A stretch of 64,000 bases of DNA. Source: Malaciobacter molluscorum LMG 25693. Its GTDB lineage: Bacteria > Campylobacterota > Campylobacteria > Campylobacterales > Arcobacteraceae. Every line of letters begins with the position of its first letter. The first letter of the stretch is position 1. The notes under the pieces were generated by a model, which was not told the DNA's origin, did no database searches, and worked only from the letters and a program-made list of their open reading frames with translations. The stretch lies in NCBI RefSeq assembly GCF_003544935.1, contig NZ_CP032098.1, forward strand, positions 1,116,001 to 1,180,000. Direction: 5' to 3'. Position numbers and translations under genes: made by a program. This document shows positions 36,737 to 46,830 of this stretch, piece after piece.

Positions 36737-37189
36737 ATGAATATTCGTAGTTATAAAAAGTCCGATTGGAATGATTTATGTAAAATACATGATATCGCAA
36801 GATTGGATGAATTAAAATCAGCATTATTAGAAAATGCATTTTTACCTTTAGAAATTGCTGCAAAAAAAGAAAAACTTTTTGATTATGAAGTATTAGTAGC
36901 TGAGTTAGAAGGTCAAGTGCAAGGTTTTATTGCTTTTGATAATGAAGAAATTGCATGGCTTTATGTTAATCCTAAAATGTATAGAAAAGGAATAGGAAAG
37001 GCACTTGTAAAAAGAGTTTTAGATTCAAATAGTAATTTTTTTTTAATTGAAGTATTGAAGGGTAATTCTACTGCACTAAATTTTTATAAAAATTGTGGTT
37101 TTAAAGAAATTGGTATAGATTCTGGAGTAATGCCAGGAAATGAAGATTATTTTGTCACTGTACATATTTTGAGTTCAGAAATATTATAA
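36737..37189 (+). CDS. GNAT-family N-acetyltransferase
   Basis: 150 residues with the GNAT core: IAWLYVNPKMYRKGIGKALV carries the acetyl-CoA-binding R/K-x-x-G-x-G/A pattern, and ALNFYKNCGFKEIG is the C-terminal helix-strand. Substrate unknown. Codon use is host-like, unlike the cassette GNAT genes. Confidence 0.82.
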   Translation: MNIRSYKKSDWNDLCKIHDIARLDELKSALLENAFLPLEIAAKKEKLFDYEVLVAELEGQVQGFIAFDNEEIAWLYVNPKMYRKGIGKALVKRVLDSNSNFFLIEVLKGNSTALNFYKNCGFKEIGIDSGVMPGNEDYFVTVHILSSEIL

Positions 37190-37264
37190 ATATAATAATT
37201 ACTGCTAAATATGCTTATTTTTAGTTTTTATATATATAATTCGTTATTAAAAAAAGGAGAATTA

Positions 37265-37579
37265 ATGATTTTTGAAATGAGAACTTATACAATAAAAATT
37301 GGTCAATTAAATAATTATATTAAACACTTTGAAAATATTGGAATGCCAATAATATCGAAATATGCAACTTTAATTGGTTATTGGCATACTGAATTTGGAG
37401 AACTTAATCAAGTTATTCACATTTGGTCATATAAAGATTTAAATGATAGAGCTATAAAAAGACAAGAGTTATATAAAGATGAATCTTGGTTAACAAAGTT
37501 TATTCCTAATGCAATGCTTATGTTAGAAAAGCAGGAATCAAAGATTTTAAATGCAGTGGATTTTTCTCCTATCAAGTAA
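37265..37579 (+). CDS. NIPSNAP-family protein
   Basis: 104 residues from the ATG at 37265, which has AAGGAG 5 bases upstream; a longer reading from 37211 adds only a hydrophobic, unsupported N-terminus. MIFEMRTYTIKIGQLNNYI and LIGYWHTEFGELNQVIHIW are typical of NIPSNAP proteins, which have a dimeric alpha-beta barrel fold. The function in bacteria is unclear. Confidence 0.8.
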   Translation: MIFEMRTYTIKIGQLNNYIKHFENIGMPIISKYATLIGYWHTEFGELNQVIHIWSYKDLNDRAIKRQELYKDESWLTKFIPNAMLMLEKQESKILNAVDFSPIK

Positions 37580-37660
37580 AATTTATAATAAATAGTTAGC
37601 ATTATTGATTCAATCTAACTATTTTTTATCTTTTATTAAAAATAAAGAAAGGGATTTATA

Positions 37661-38032
37661 ATGGTAAAATTAGTTATGTGTGTATGTCGTCGTTCTGAAT
37701 TATCTTTGGAGGAATTTCATGATTATTGGCTTAATCATCATGGACCTCTTTTGCAAAAATTTGCATCGTCTTATAAAGTTTATCGATATGTGCAAAGTCA
37801 TACAATAGATACTGCACTTAATAAGGCAGTTTGTGATTCTCGAGGAATGTTATCTAGCGAGTATGATGGAGTAGCTGAACTTTGGTGGAAATCTGAAGCA
37901 GAATTTCTTGAAGCAATTAATTCTGAAGAAGGACAAAAACTTCGTACTATTTTTCTTGATGCTGAAGCAAAATTTTTAGATTTTTCTAAATCTACTGCAT
38001 TTTTTACAAAAGAACATATTATAGTAGAATAA
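37661..38032 (+). CDS. EthD-domain protein
   Basis: 123 residues with the EthD core: LSLEEFHDYWLNHHGPL near the N-terminus, and YDGVAELWWKSEAEFLEAIN later. EthD proteins share the dimeric alpha-beta barrel fold with NIPSNAP and are associated with small-molecule breakdown. It lies just after the NIPSNAP gene, so the two may share a role. Confidence 0.8.
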   Translation: MVKLVMCVCRRSELSLEEFHDYWLNHHGPLLQKFASSYKVYRYVQSHTIDTALNKAVCDSRGMLSSEYDGVAELWWKSEAEFLEAINSEEGQKLRTIFLDAEAKFLDFSKSTAFFTKEHIIVE

Positions 38033-38058
38033 ATAGTATAATAGTTAATCTATTATAT

Positions 38059-38601
38059 TTAAACTTTATCTTCTTTCATCCAACTTCTTTTTAAATTATT
38101 TATATAAACTATTAAAATAAAAAATATTGATGAAGTTATACCAAGTACCAATAATAAACTTGTCTCTTCTGGTACAGTATCAAGTAATATTAGTTTTCTT
38201 ATGATAACAACAAATGCAATTTCTAAAAATGTCAAAGCATACTCAAAACCACTTTTTATAAATAGTGTTTTTACAATAGCAAGTACAATTAATGTGAATA
38301 ATCCATCAGTTAAAATCATCTTTATAGATACAAAATCTAATGCTCCTTGTGAAAGAGTCAATGAAATCATCTTATGTGATAGACTTATTATACAAATAGC
38401 TAGATAAAGTATCATACTTAATATAAACAGATGTTTTAATAAATTTATAATACGTAAAAATATTATATCAATCTTATTTTCTAAAACTTTATCAAACTGA
38501 TTTAGTTTACTAAAAACCTTTTCAAGAAGATTTTTATCTGAAGTTTCAACCACTTTTTTTATTCCTTTTATTGTGGACTTAATTTTTGCGAATATTATCA
38601 C
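38059..38601 (-). CDS. PsiE-family membrane protein
   Basis: 180 residues. After a charged N-terminus lie four hydrophobic helices (about 68-90, 103-125, 131-150 and 152-168). The spacing and sequence (MILTDGLFTLIVLAIVKTLF, FVVIIRKLIL) fit the phosphate-starvation-inducible E family, of unknown function. It converges with the EthD gene. Confidence 0.7.
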   Translation of the reverse strand: MIIFAKIKSTIKGIKKVVETSDKNLLEKVFSKLNQFDKVLENKIDIIFLRIINLLKHLFILSMILYLAICIISLSHKMISLTLSQGALDFVSIKMILTDGLFTLIVLAIVKTLFIKSGFEYALTFLEIAFVVIIRKLILLDTVPEETSLLLVLGITSSIFFILIVYINNLKRSWMKEDKV

Positions 38602-38772
38602 AATAGAAATAAAAAAACAAATTAAACTGAATACTTATTCATATATAAAGAATTTAAACATTATTTCTTTATATAAGCATTTATTAATATATATATAACT
38701 ATTATTTCAGGGTTTTAAGATAATTATATTTAATGTAAAATTTTTAAAACTTTAATTAAATTAGGGTTAAAA

Positions 38773-38979
38773 ATGGGAAAAAGTCAAAATAACAATAGTG
38801 TGAAAACTTCTAAAATGAATCTTTTAGCAGCAAGACAAAATGCAACGCCAAAAGAGTTTACAAAAGATACTACGACAGATAAACAAATAGTAAATGCTAG
38901 AAAAGCAGCAAGTTTAAATAAAGCAAAAGCAAAGAAAAAAGCAAAAATGGCGAAAGCCTCTAGAAAAAAATCTCGATAA
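38773..38979 (+). CDS. Small, very basic hypothetical protein
   Basis: 68 residues, rich in Lys, Ala and Asn, with an alanine/lysine-rich tail (KAKAKKKAKMAKASRKKSR). It looks disordered and may bind nucleic acid, as histone-like tails do. No domain. A plausible GGG start context lies upstream, and codon use is host-like. Confidence 0.5.
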   Translation: MGKSQNNNSVKTSKMNLLAARQNATPKEFTKDTTTDKQIVNARKAASLNKAKAKKKAKMAKASRKKSR

Positions 38980-39076
38980 TTTTTACTTAATTTTTAAATA
39001 TTTTTCTTACTACTTTTTTACGTGAAATAATCATTTGCAAAATAAGAATAAAAAACAATAAAATAAAAGAGATTAT

Positions 39077-40402
39077 ATGGATGTAACAAAAGCTAAAATA
39101 TCATCAATTTTTTTTCAATATTCAATACCTTCTGTATTAGGAATGATTGCAATATCATCTGCAAGTATAGTTGATGGTTTTTTTATAGGAAATTATGTAG
39201 GGGATAGTGGACTTGCTGCTATTAATATAAGTTTACCTATTTTCTCTTTTTTATTTGGATTTGCTTTGATGTTATCTGTGGGTAGTAGTGTTGTATCAGG
39301 TAAATTTATTGGAGAGGGAAAGCTTTACAATGCTTCTGTGGTTTTTAGTAAAACCATAATAAGTATCTCTCTTTTTAGTTTTTTAACATGTACGGTTTTG
39401 TTTTTAAATATTAAGACCTTATTGCATTTATTGGGTGCTAATAAAGAGTTGACAGTCATTGCCATAGAATATTTGTCTGTAATATTAATATTTATTCCAT
39501 TTTTAATGATAGGAGTTGTATTAGATTATTTTGTAAGAGTGGATAACCGACCAAATCTTGCTTTTGTAGCCTTACTTTTAAGTGCTCTTATTAATGTTAT
39601 TTTAGATTGGCTTATGATTGTATATTTACAAAAAGGTATTTTTGGAGCGGCGTTAGCTACAGGGATCTCTCAATTGACTTTATTAATCATACTTTTACCC
39701 CACTTTTTTTCAAAAAGAGCAACTTTGAAATTTGTAAAACCTGTAGGAAATTATACTAAAATCATTAAAGCCAGTTATAATGGAGCCTCAGAATTTGTCA
39801 ATGAAGTATCAGTGGGAATAACCACTTTGATTTTTAACTATGTAATGATAAAAAAATTTGACATAGAAGGTATTGCAGCATTTACTGTTATCAATTATCT
39901 TTTAATGATTGGTATTATGATAAGTTTTGGTATTAGTGATTCTTTACAACCAATTATTAGTAAAAACTTTGGTGCAAAAAAGTATGCAAGAATATATGAG
40001 TTTATAAAATTGGCTTTTATCTCTACAAGTTTAGTGGGAATTGTTATGATAATAATGATACTCTTACTACCTGAAACTTTAGCTAATATTTTTTTAGAAG
40101 ATGATAATTATAAAACAAAACAAATAGTTTTAAATTTTACTACATTTATATGGCTAGCTTTCCTTTTTAATGGAGTCAATCTTGTGATTTCTGCTTATTT
40201 GACAGCTATGCATAAACCATTGGCTTCAATGATTATTGCACTATCTCGAAGTTTTATTTTTCCTGTATTTTTTATATTTACATTACCATTTTTATTTGAT
40301 TTAAATGGAATCTTTATGGCTATCCCAATGGCTGAGATTATTACATTTATAATTGCAATAATTTTATTTAGAAAGTTTAATGCAAAAAATATGGATAAAT
40401 AA
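39077..40402 (+). CDS. MATE-family multidrug efflux transporter
   Basis: 441 residues with twelve hydrophobic helices in two similar halves. FFQYSIPSVLGMIAISSASI at the start is typical of MATE/NorM-type Na+- or H+-driven exporters. It converges with the TetR gene, so a shared function in drug export is possible but not shown. Confidence 0.85.
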   Translation: MDVTKAKISSIFFQYSIPSVLGMIAISSASIVDGFFIGNYVGDSGLAAINISLPIFSFLFGFALMLSVGSSVVSGKFIGEGKLYNASVVFSKTIISISLFSFLTCTVLFLNIKTLLHLLGANKELTVIAIEYLSVILIFIPFLMIGVVLDYFVRVDNRPNLAFVALLLSALINVILDWLMIVYLQKGIFGAALATGISQLTLLIILLPHFFSKRATLKFVKPVGNYTKIIKASYNGASEFVNEVSVGITTLIFNYVMIKKFDIEGIAAFTVINYLLMIGIMISFGISDSLQPIISKNFGAKKYARIYEFIKLAFISTSLVGIVMIIMILLLPETLANIFLEDDNYKTKQIVLNFTTFIWLAFLFNGVNLVISAYLTAMHKPLASMIIALSRSFIFPVFFIFTLPFLFDLNGIFMAIPMAEIITFIIAIILFRKFNAKNMDK

Positions 40403-40421
40403 AGATAAAACTAAATCATTT

Positions 40422-40961
40422 TTACAATAAAAAAGTTTTTAAATCTTCGAAAACCTCTTTTTGTTCTTTTTCTGATAGCTTAATGTGGTTTAAATTCATG
40501 GCAGTAAACATTGCTTCAGAAAATAAAAAAGCCAATCTTAATTTTTTCCCTTCTTCTGTGTTTGTATCAATTGATTTTAAAGCACTACTATGCCACTCAT
40601 GTAATCCTTCAAAAACAGATTTATCTTGTAAAAGAATAGTAATAACTTTAGATATTTTATGAAGTTCTTTAGTGCTATTGTATTTTGAAATATATTCAAT
40701 ATGTGTTTTTAATTCAGAATATTTTGAATCATCACCTTTTGATAAGTTTTTTATTTCCTTATTATAATCCTCATCATTTTTTTCAAAAACAGCTTGAATC
40801 ATGGCTTCTTTATTTCCAAAAACATATTGAACACCACCTATTGAAATATTTGCTTTAGCGGCTACTTTTCTAATACTTAGACCAGAAATGCCCTCACTTA
40901 AAATAATATCTTCAATAATACTTATTAAATGATTTTTATCTATTTTATTTTTTTTACTCAA
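40422..40961 (-). CDS. TetR-family transcriptional regulator
   Basis: 179 residues. The N-terminal helix-turn-helix reads GLSIRKVAAKANISIGGVQY with VFGNKEAMI, the usual TetR recognition region; the rest is a helical ligand-binding domain. It is divergent from the RND pump operon. A perfect 18-bp palindrome between them is the likely operator. Expected role: ligand-relieved repressor of the pump and of itself. Confidence 0.88.
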   Translation of the reverse strand: MSKKNKIDKNHLISIIEDIILSEGISGLSIRKVAAKANISIGGVQYVFGNKEAMIQAVFEKNDEDYNKEIKNLSKGDDSKYSELKTHIEYISKYNSTKELHKISKVITILLQDKSVFEGLHEWHSSALKSIDTNTEEGKKLRLAFLFSEAMFTAMNLNHIKLSEKEQKEVFEDLKTFLL

Positions 40962-41032
40962 ATTTTTCCTTTTCCATTTTTATATTATTTAATAAAAAAT
41001 TAAGACTACTTTAAATAATATTCTTCAAATTA

Positions 41033-41050
41033 AATACATACGTATGTATT
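41033..41050. promoter_or_regulatory. 18-bp perfect palindrome, probable TetR operator of the RND pump
   Basis: AATACATACGTATGTATT is its own reverse complement and lies 14 bases before the adaptor gene ATG and 71 bases before the TetR gene start. Its TACATA/TATGTA core resembles the operators of AcrR-type regulators. Confidence 0.7.
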
Positions 41051-41064
41051 GTAAGGGCTAATTA

Positions 41065-42222
41065 ATGAAATTTTGCTTAAAGAGTTTATTCTTATTGTTC
41101 ATTACAATTTTTTTATTGGGATGTGAAAATCAAGGAAAGAATAATTTTTCAGAAGAAGAACAAAAAATTGAAGTTGGATATATAACATTAAACAAACAAG
41201 AAGTTCCTTTACAACAAGAGTTGTCAGGAAGAATCAAAGCTATTTACAAATCTGAAGTTAGACCACAAATTGATGGTATCATAAAAAAACAACTCTTCAA
41301 AGAGGGAACTTATGTAAATAAAGGTGATATTTTATATGAGATTGATTCAGACTCTTATTTAGCTACTTACAATGAAGCTTTAGCAACATTAAAAAGTTCA
41401 GAAGCAAATTTGATAACTCTAAAATTAAAAAAACAAAGATATGAAAAATCTGTAAAATTTAGTGTAGTATCACAACAAGATGTAGATGATGCAAAAGCTG
41501 CATATTTGCAAGCAGCTGCTTTAGTTGAACAAAATAAAGCTTCACTAAAAAGTGCGAAAATAAATCTTGATAGAACAAAAATTAAAGCACAAATCTCTGG
41601 TTTTATTGGAATATCAAATTATACGATTGGATCTTTAGTTTTAGCTAATCAAACAAATGAATTAACTACAATTAGAGATACAAGTAGAGTATATGCTGAT
41701 TTAAGTCAGTCAAATAATCAATTATTTAAATTAAAAAAGATAACAAAAAACAACAATAAAAAACAGGATATCCCTGTAAATATTATATTACCAGACAATT
41801 CAAGATATGCACATTCAGGAATACTTAAACTTCAAGAAATTTCAGTAGATGAAGATACAGGATATGTGACGCTAAGAGCAGAGTTCCCAAATCCTGAAGG
41901 GGAATTATTGGACAATATGTTTGTAAATACCATAATAGATATTGGTACTTATTCTAATGTTTTTTTAGTTCCTCAACAAGCAGTTACATTGGATGGAAAA
42001 TCAAATTATATGGTTACAATTATTGAAAAAGATAACACAATACAGAAAAAAACAATAACTGTAGAAAAAGCAGTAGGAAATAAATGGCTTGTAACAGATG
42101 GTCTTTTACAAACAGATAAAATTATCGTTGAAGGTTTAAATAAAATAAATAAAAACAGCATAGTTATTCCTAAAAATGTTAATAACTTATATGTAGATAA
42201 TTCAAAAAAAGAAGTAAAATGA
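41065..42222 (+). CDS. RND efflux periplasmic adaptor (membrane fusion protein)
   Basis: 385 residues. A lipoprotein signal ends in LLGC (Cys19 or so). A barrel-sandwich (lipoyl-like) half is followed by a coiled coil (about residues 95-165) and the second half, as in AcrA/MexA. ELSGRIKAIYKSEVRPQIDG is the hallmark N-terminal strand. It links the inner-membrane pump to the outer-membrane channel. The 4-base overlap with the pump gene shows one operon. Confidence 0.9.
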   Translation: MKFCLKSLFLLFITIFLLGCENQGKNNFSEEEQKIEVGYITLNKQEVPLQQELSGRIKAIYKSEVRPQIDGIIKKQLFKEGTYVNKGDILYEIDSDSYLATYNEALATLKSSEANLITLKLKKQRYEKSVKFSVVSQQDVDDAKAAYLQAAALVEQNKASLKSAKINLDRTKIKAQISGFIGISNYTIGSLVLANQTNELTTIRDTSRVYADLSQSNNQLFKLKKITKNNNKKQDIPVNIILPDNSRYAHSGILKLQEISVDEDTGYVTLRAEFPNPEGELLDNMFVNTIIDIGTYSNVFLVPQQAVTLDGKSNYMVTIIEKDNTIQKKTITVEKAVGNKWLVTDGLLQTDKIIVEGLNKINKNSIVIPKNVNNLYVDNSKKEVK

Positions 42223-45200
42223 TAGCTCGTTTTTTTATTAATCATCCAATTTTTGCTTGGGTTATATCGTTACTTATAATGTTAGTAGGAATACTTTCTA
42301 TTAAAAATTTACCTGTAGAACAGTATCCAGATATTGCTCCTCCCACAATTAACATTCAAGCAACATACTCTGGTGCAACAGCTAAAACTATTGAAAATAG
42401 TATCACTCAACTTATAGAGCAAGAATTAACTGGATTAGATGGATTACTTTATTTTTCTTCAACCAGCCAAACAGGAAGTTCAAGTATAAATGTTGTATTT
42501 GAAAAAGGTGTAGATCCAGATATTGCTCAAGTTAAAGTAAACAATAAGATTCAACAAGTATTACCAAGACTTCCAGAAGATGTTAGAAAAGAAGGAGTTA
42601 CTGTTGTAAAATCACAAGATGATTTTCTTATGATAGTTAGTATGCACGATGAATCAGGTAAATCAGATGAAAGTGATATTTCAGATTATCTAATCACCAA
42701 TATAAAAGATGGACTTTCTCGAATAGATGGTGTTGGTGGAGTTGAACTTTTTGGTTCAGAATATGCAATGAGAGTTTGGATAGATCCCAAAAAACTCAAA
42801 TCTTATAATCTAATACCATCAGATATAAATAATGCAATCTTAAAGCAAAATGCACAAGTATCTGCAGGAAGTATTGGATCAAGACCACAAGTAAAAGATC
42901 AAGAGTTAAATGCAGATGTTGTATCAAGAGATAAGTTGAAAAATGTAAAAGAGTTTGAAAATATTGTGGTAAAAAGCAATAAAAATGGTGCAGATGTTTT
43001 TTTAAAAGATGTTGCAAAAGTTGAATTAGGTAGTAATGATTACTCTTTTATATCAAAAAATAATGGTTATCAATCAAGTGGTATAGGTGTAAAATTATCT
43101 GCTGGGGCAAATGCTGTAGATGTAGCAAAAAGAGTTAGAGAATATTTATCATCATTTGAAAACTCTTTGCCAAGTGGATACGTAGTTTCATATCCATATG
43201 ATACAACTATTTTTATTGAAGAGTCTATAAAAGAAGTTGTAAAAACACTATTTGAAGCCATATTTTTAGTAGTTGTTGTAATGTTTGTTTTTCTTAATAA
43301 TTGGCGAGCCACTATCATCCCTGCTATTGCCGTACCAGTTGTATTGCTTGGTACCTTTGCTATTTTAAATTTTTTAGGATTTACAATAAACTCTTTAACT
43401 ATGTTTGCTATGGTATTATCCATAGGCTTATTGGTTGATGATGCTATTGTTGTTGTTGAAAATGTAGAAAGAAATATGAGAGAAAAAAAACTTTGCGCAA
43501 AAGAAGCCACAATTATAGCAATGCAGGAGATCACTAGTGCTTTAATTGGAGTTGCAACTGTACTTTCTGTAGTGTTTTTACCAATGATATTTTTTACTGG
43601 TTCTACTGGAATTATATATAAACAGTTTGCAGTTACAATTATATCTTCAATGGTTTTATCTGTTGTTGTAGCATTAACTTTATCTCCTGCTATTTGTGCT
43701 ACATTTTTAAAACCTCATAATACAAATAAAAAAAGTAATGATGTACTTGATTGGTTTAATAAAAAATTTGGTAATTTAACAAAAAAATACAAAGCAGGTA
43801 TTTTTAAATTTATCAATGCACCTTTTAAATCACTTGTTGCTTATATGGTAATAATAGCTGTTAGTATTTTATTTTTTATAAAATTACCTACGGGATTTAT
43901 ACCACCTGAAGATCAAGGTGATTTGATGATTCAATTTACCCTTCCAGCTGGTGCAAGTGCAACACGTTCTGAAAATATTGAAAAAATAATAAGAGATTAT
44001 TTTTTAACAGAAGAGAAAAATAATATAAATTCAATTTTTTCAATTGTTGGTTTTACATTTTCAGGAAATGGACAAAATGGAGGATTAGGATTTGTTGAGT
44101 TAAAAAATTGGGATAAAAGGGTTGGTATAGAAAATAGTGCAGATTCTATTGCCAATAGAGCAATGATGAATTTTGCAGATAATAGATCAAAATATTTTAT
44201 AAGAGATGCACAAGTATTTGTTATGAATCCATCTTCTGTTCCAGGTTTGGGTAATACAGATGGATTTGAATTTCAATTACAAGCTGGTGCTAAAATGACA
44301 AGAGATGATTTAATAGAAGCAAAAGATTCTTTATTAAAGAAAGTAAATTCAAATCAATTAATAATAAATGGAAGAGTTGAAGGAACGGAAGAGACTCCAC
44401 AGTTAAAACTTGATTATGATAAGAAAAAGATATTTTCTTTGGGCTTATCATATGATGATATTGATGATACATTAAATACAGCATGGGCTGGTTCTTATGT
44501 TAATGATTTTATTGATAAATCAAGAATAAAAAGAGTCTATGTACAAGCTGATGCACAATACAGATCTAAACCTGAAGATTTATATCAATGGAATGTTAGA
44601 AATAATCAAAATAAAATGGTCTCTTTTGAAGAGTTTACTAATATTTCTTGGAAAACAGCTGAAAAATCATTGACACGATATAATGGTTTAGCCTCTTATT
44701 TAATTCAAGGAGAAGCTGCTACTGGTGTAAGTTCTGGACTTGCGATGGATGAGATGGAACGATTAGCAAAACTTAATAATAAAGATACTAAATACTCATG
44801 GAGTGGTTTATCTTATCATGAAAGATTATCAAGTGGGCAAGCTGTATATTTATATGCATTATCTTTAGTTGTAATATTTTTATGTTTAGCTGCTTTATAT
44901 GAGAGTTGGAGTATCCCTTTTTCTGTTTTATTAGCAGTGCCATTAGGGGTTATAGGAGCTGTTCTTGCGGTGTATTTTAGAGGCTTAAACAATGATATAT
45001 ATTTTCAAGTTGCACTTTTGACAACCATTGGACTGGTTTCAAAAAATGCAATATTGATAGTTGAGTTTGTAGAAAATGCTTATAAAAAAGGTGAATCCTT
45101 AACAGTTGCAGCAGTAGAAGGAGCGACATTGAGATTTAGACCAATAATTATGACTTCATTAGCTTTTATTGCAGGTATTATTCCTTTAGCAATTTCAACA

Positions 45201-45356
45201 GGAGCTGGAGCAAATAGTAGAATATCAATAGGTACAGGAATAATTGGTGGAACATTGACAGCTACAGTTTTAGCAATATTTTATGTTCCTCTTTTATTTA
45301 TTTTGGTAAAAAAAGTATTTAGTAAAAAAGAGCAAAAAGGTATAAAAAATGTTTAA
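42219..45356 (+). CDS. RND multidrug efflux pump, inner membrane (HAE1 family)
   Basis: 1045 residues, the family length, of the AcrB/MexB type. It has an N-terminal helix, two large periplasmic loops and two groups of six helices. Helix 4 has LLVDDAIVVVENVERNM with the proton-relay Asp pair. The late TLRFRPIIMTS and SIGTGIIGGTLTATVLAIFY stretches are typical. It uses the proton gradient to extrude drugs or hydrophobic compounds; the substrate range is unknown. It overlaps both neighbours. Confidence 0.95.
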   Translation: MIARFFINHPIFAWVISLLIMLVGILSIKNLPVEQYPDIAPPTINIQATYSGATAKTIENSITQLIEQELTGLDGLLYFSSTSQTGSSSINVVFEKGVDPDIAQVKVNNKIQQVLPRLPEDVRKEGVTVVKSQDDFLMIVSMHDESGKSDESDISDYLITNIKDGLSRIDGVGGVELFGSEYAMRVWIDPKKLKSYNLIPSDINNAILKQNAQVSAGSIGSRPQVKDQELNADVVSRDKLKNVKEFENIVVKSNKNGADVFLKDVAKVELGSNDYSFISKNNGYQSSGIGVKLSAGANAVDVAKRVREYLSSFENSLPSGYVVSYPYDTTIFIEESIKEVVKTLFEAIFLVVVVMFVFLNNWRATIIPAIAVPVVLLGTFAILNFLGFTINSLTMFAMVLSIGLLVDDAIVVVENVERNMREKKLCAKEATIIAMQEITSALIGVATVLSVVFLPMIFFTGSTGIIYKQFAVTIISSMVLSVVVALTLSPAICATFLKPHNTNKKSNDVLDWFNKKFGNLTKKYKAGIFKFINAPFKSLVAYMVIIAVSILFFIKLPTGFIPPEDQGDLMIQFTLPAGASATRSENIEKIIRDYFLTEEKNNINSIFSIVGFTFSGNGQNGGLGFVELKNWDKRVGIENSADSIANRAMMNFADNRSKYFIRDAQVFVMNPSSVPGLGNTDGFEFQLQAGAKMTRDDLIEAKDSLLKKVNSNQLIINGRVEGTEETPQLKLDYDKKKIFSLGLSYDDIDDTLNTAWAGSYVNDFIDKSRIKRVYVQADAQYRSKPEDLYQWNVRNNQNKMVSFEEFTNISWKTAEKSLTRYNGLASYLIQGEAATGVSSGLAMDEMERLAKLNNKDTKYSWSGLSYHERLSSGQAVYLYALSLVVIFLCLAALYESWSIPFSVLLAVPLGVIGAVLAVYFRGLNNDIYFQVALLTTIGLVSKNAILIVEFVENAYKKGESLTVAAVEGATLRFRPIIMTSLAFIAGIIPLAISTGAGANSRISIGTGIIGGTLTATVLAIFYVPLLFILVKKVFSKKEQKGIKNV

Positions 45357-46737
45357 ATCTTTATTTATTTTAATGAATATTCTTATATTTACAGGGTGTA
45401 GTTTAAAACCAGAACTTGTATATAACAACTCTGTAATTCCATCTAAATTTAAAAATGTAGTAGATAAAAATAGTAAGGAAGAATATATCCAACCAAAATG
45501 GCAAGATTTTGTAAAAAATGATAAATTAAAAAAATTGATTAAATTAGCTCTTAAAAACAACAAAGATTTAAAAATAGCAATTTTAAATATTGAATCAGCA
45601 AAAGCTACTTATAGAATAGAAAAATCAAAATACTTTCCTTCTATTGAAGCAAAAGCCAATAATACAAATTCAAGAGATATTTCATCAAATAATAATACAG
45701 AAATATCTCGTACATACTCTTCAAAATTTGCAGCTTCTTATGAGCTTGATTTATTTGGGAAAATTAGAAATTCAAATGATTTTGCATTACAAAGTTATTT
45801 GGCTACAAAATATGCAACAACAGCAACAAAAATAAGTTTAATATCTGAAGTTATTAATAGCTGGAATACTCTTTGTGCTAATATTGAACAATTAAAAATA
45901 TTAAAAAAAAGTATTGAAAATTTAACCTTATCATATGAATTAACACAAAAAAAGTTTGATATGGGCATTATTTTAATTGATGATGTTTTAAGTGCAAAAA
46001 CAAGTTTAAAAGAAGCAGAAGTAAGCCTTTTAAATCAAAAAACAATTATTGAAAAAAATAAAAATACTTTAGAGTTATTAGTATCAACAACTATTCCTAA
46101 AAATTTGATACCAAGTGGTTTTGAAGAGAACGAAAAAAGTCTTATGTTAATTCAACCTGGAATCTCATCAAAAGTTTTATTATCTCGTCCTGATATTATT
46201 CAAGCAGAATACAATTTAAAAGCAAAAAATGCAAATATAGGTGTTGCAAGAGCTGCATTTTTTCCTTCTATTAGTTTAACTGCAGATTATGGTCTTGCAA
46301 GCAATTCTTTGAGTTCATTATTTAATGGAAATTCTCATACTGTATGGTCTTTTATTCCAAGTATCAATTTGCCTATTTTTAAAGGAGGTGAAAATATGGC
46401 AAATTTAGATTATGCAAAAGCTCAACAAAAAATAGCCCTTGCCCAATATGAAAAAACCATCCAGTCTGCATTTAAAGATGTATCTGATGCTTTGGATGAA
46501 AGAGCAAATATAACTAAACAACTTAATGCACAAAAAGATTTAGTAAATACAGCAAAAAAAAGTTATGAGGTATCTTTAAACTCTTATAAGTATGGATTGG
46601 GAAACTATTTAAATGTGCTAATTTCACAAAAAAAGTTTTTTGATTCAAAAAGGACTTTAATAGATACAAAACTAAATGAATTGATAAACAGAGTAAGTTT
46701 ATATACCTCTTTTGGTGGAAATGAGAAAATAGATTAA
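45349..46737 (+). CDS. Outer-membrane efflux channel (TolC/OprM-like lipoprotein)
   Basis: 462 residues with a lipobox (FTGC at about residues 14-17). Two TolC-type repeats have long coiled-coil helices (for example SYELDLFGKIRNSNDFALQS and SRPDIIQAEYNLKAKNANIG). It completes the tripartite pump with the adaptor and RND protein, whose gene it overlaps by 8 bases. Confidence 0.9.
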   Translation: MFKSLFILMNILIFTGCSLKPELVYNNSVIPSKFKNVVDKNSKEEYIQPKWQDFVKNDKLKKLIKLALKNNKDLKIAILNIESAKATYRIEKSKYFPSIEAKANNTNSRDISSNNNTEISRTYSSKFAASYELDLFGKIRNSNDFALQSYLATKYATTATKISLISEVINSWNTLCANIEQLKILKKSIENLTLSYELTQKKFDMGIILIDDVLSAKTSLKEAEVSLLNQKTIIEKNKNTLELLVSTTIPKNLIPSGFEENEKSLMLIQPGISSKVLLSRPDIIQAEYNLKAKNANIGVARAAFFPSISLTADYGLASNSLSSLFNGNSHTVWSFIPSINLPIFKGGENMANLDYAKAQQKIALAQYEKTIQSAFKDVSDALDERANITKQLNAQKDLVNTAKKSYEVSLNSYKYGLGNYLNVLISQKKFFDSKRTLIDTKLNELINRVSLYTSFGGNEKID

Positions 46738-46780
46738 TACTTATTGAGTTATTGAAAAAAATAGAGTTTATTTAAATTTT

Positions 46781-46821
46781 ACTTCAAAACCTTAAATTAT
46801 CATATTCATGGGTTTTGAAGT
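46781..46821. terminator. Bidirectional terminator after the efflux operon
   Basis: ACTTCAAAACC pairs with GGTTTTGAAGT across a 19-base loop, between the convergent ends of the efflux operon and the gene at 46831. Confidence 0.6.
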
Positions 46822-46830
46822 TATAAAAAA

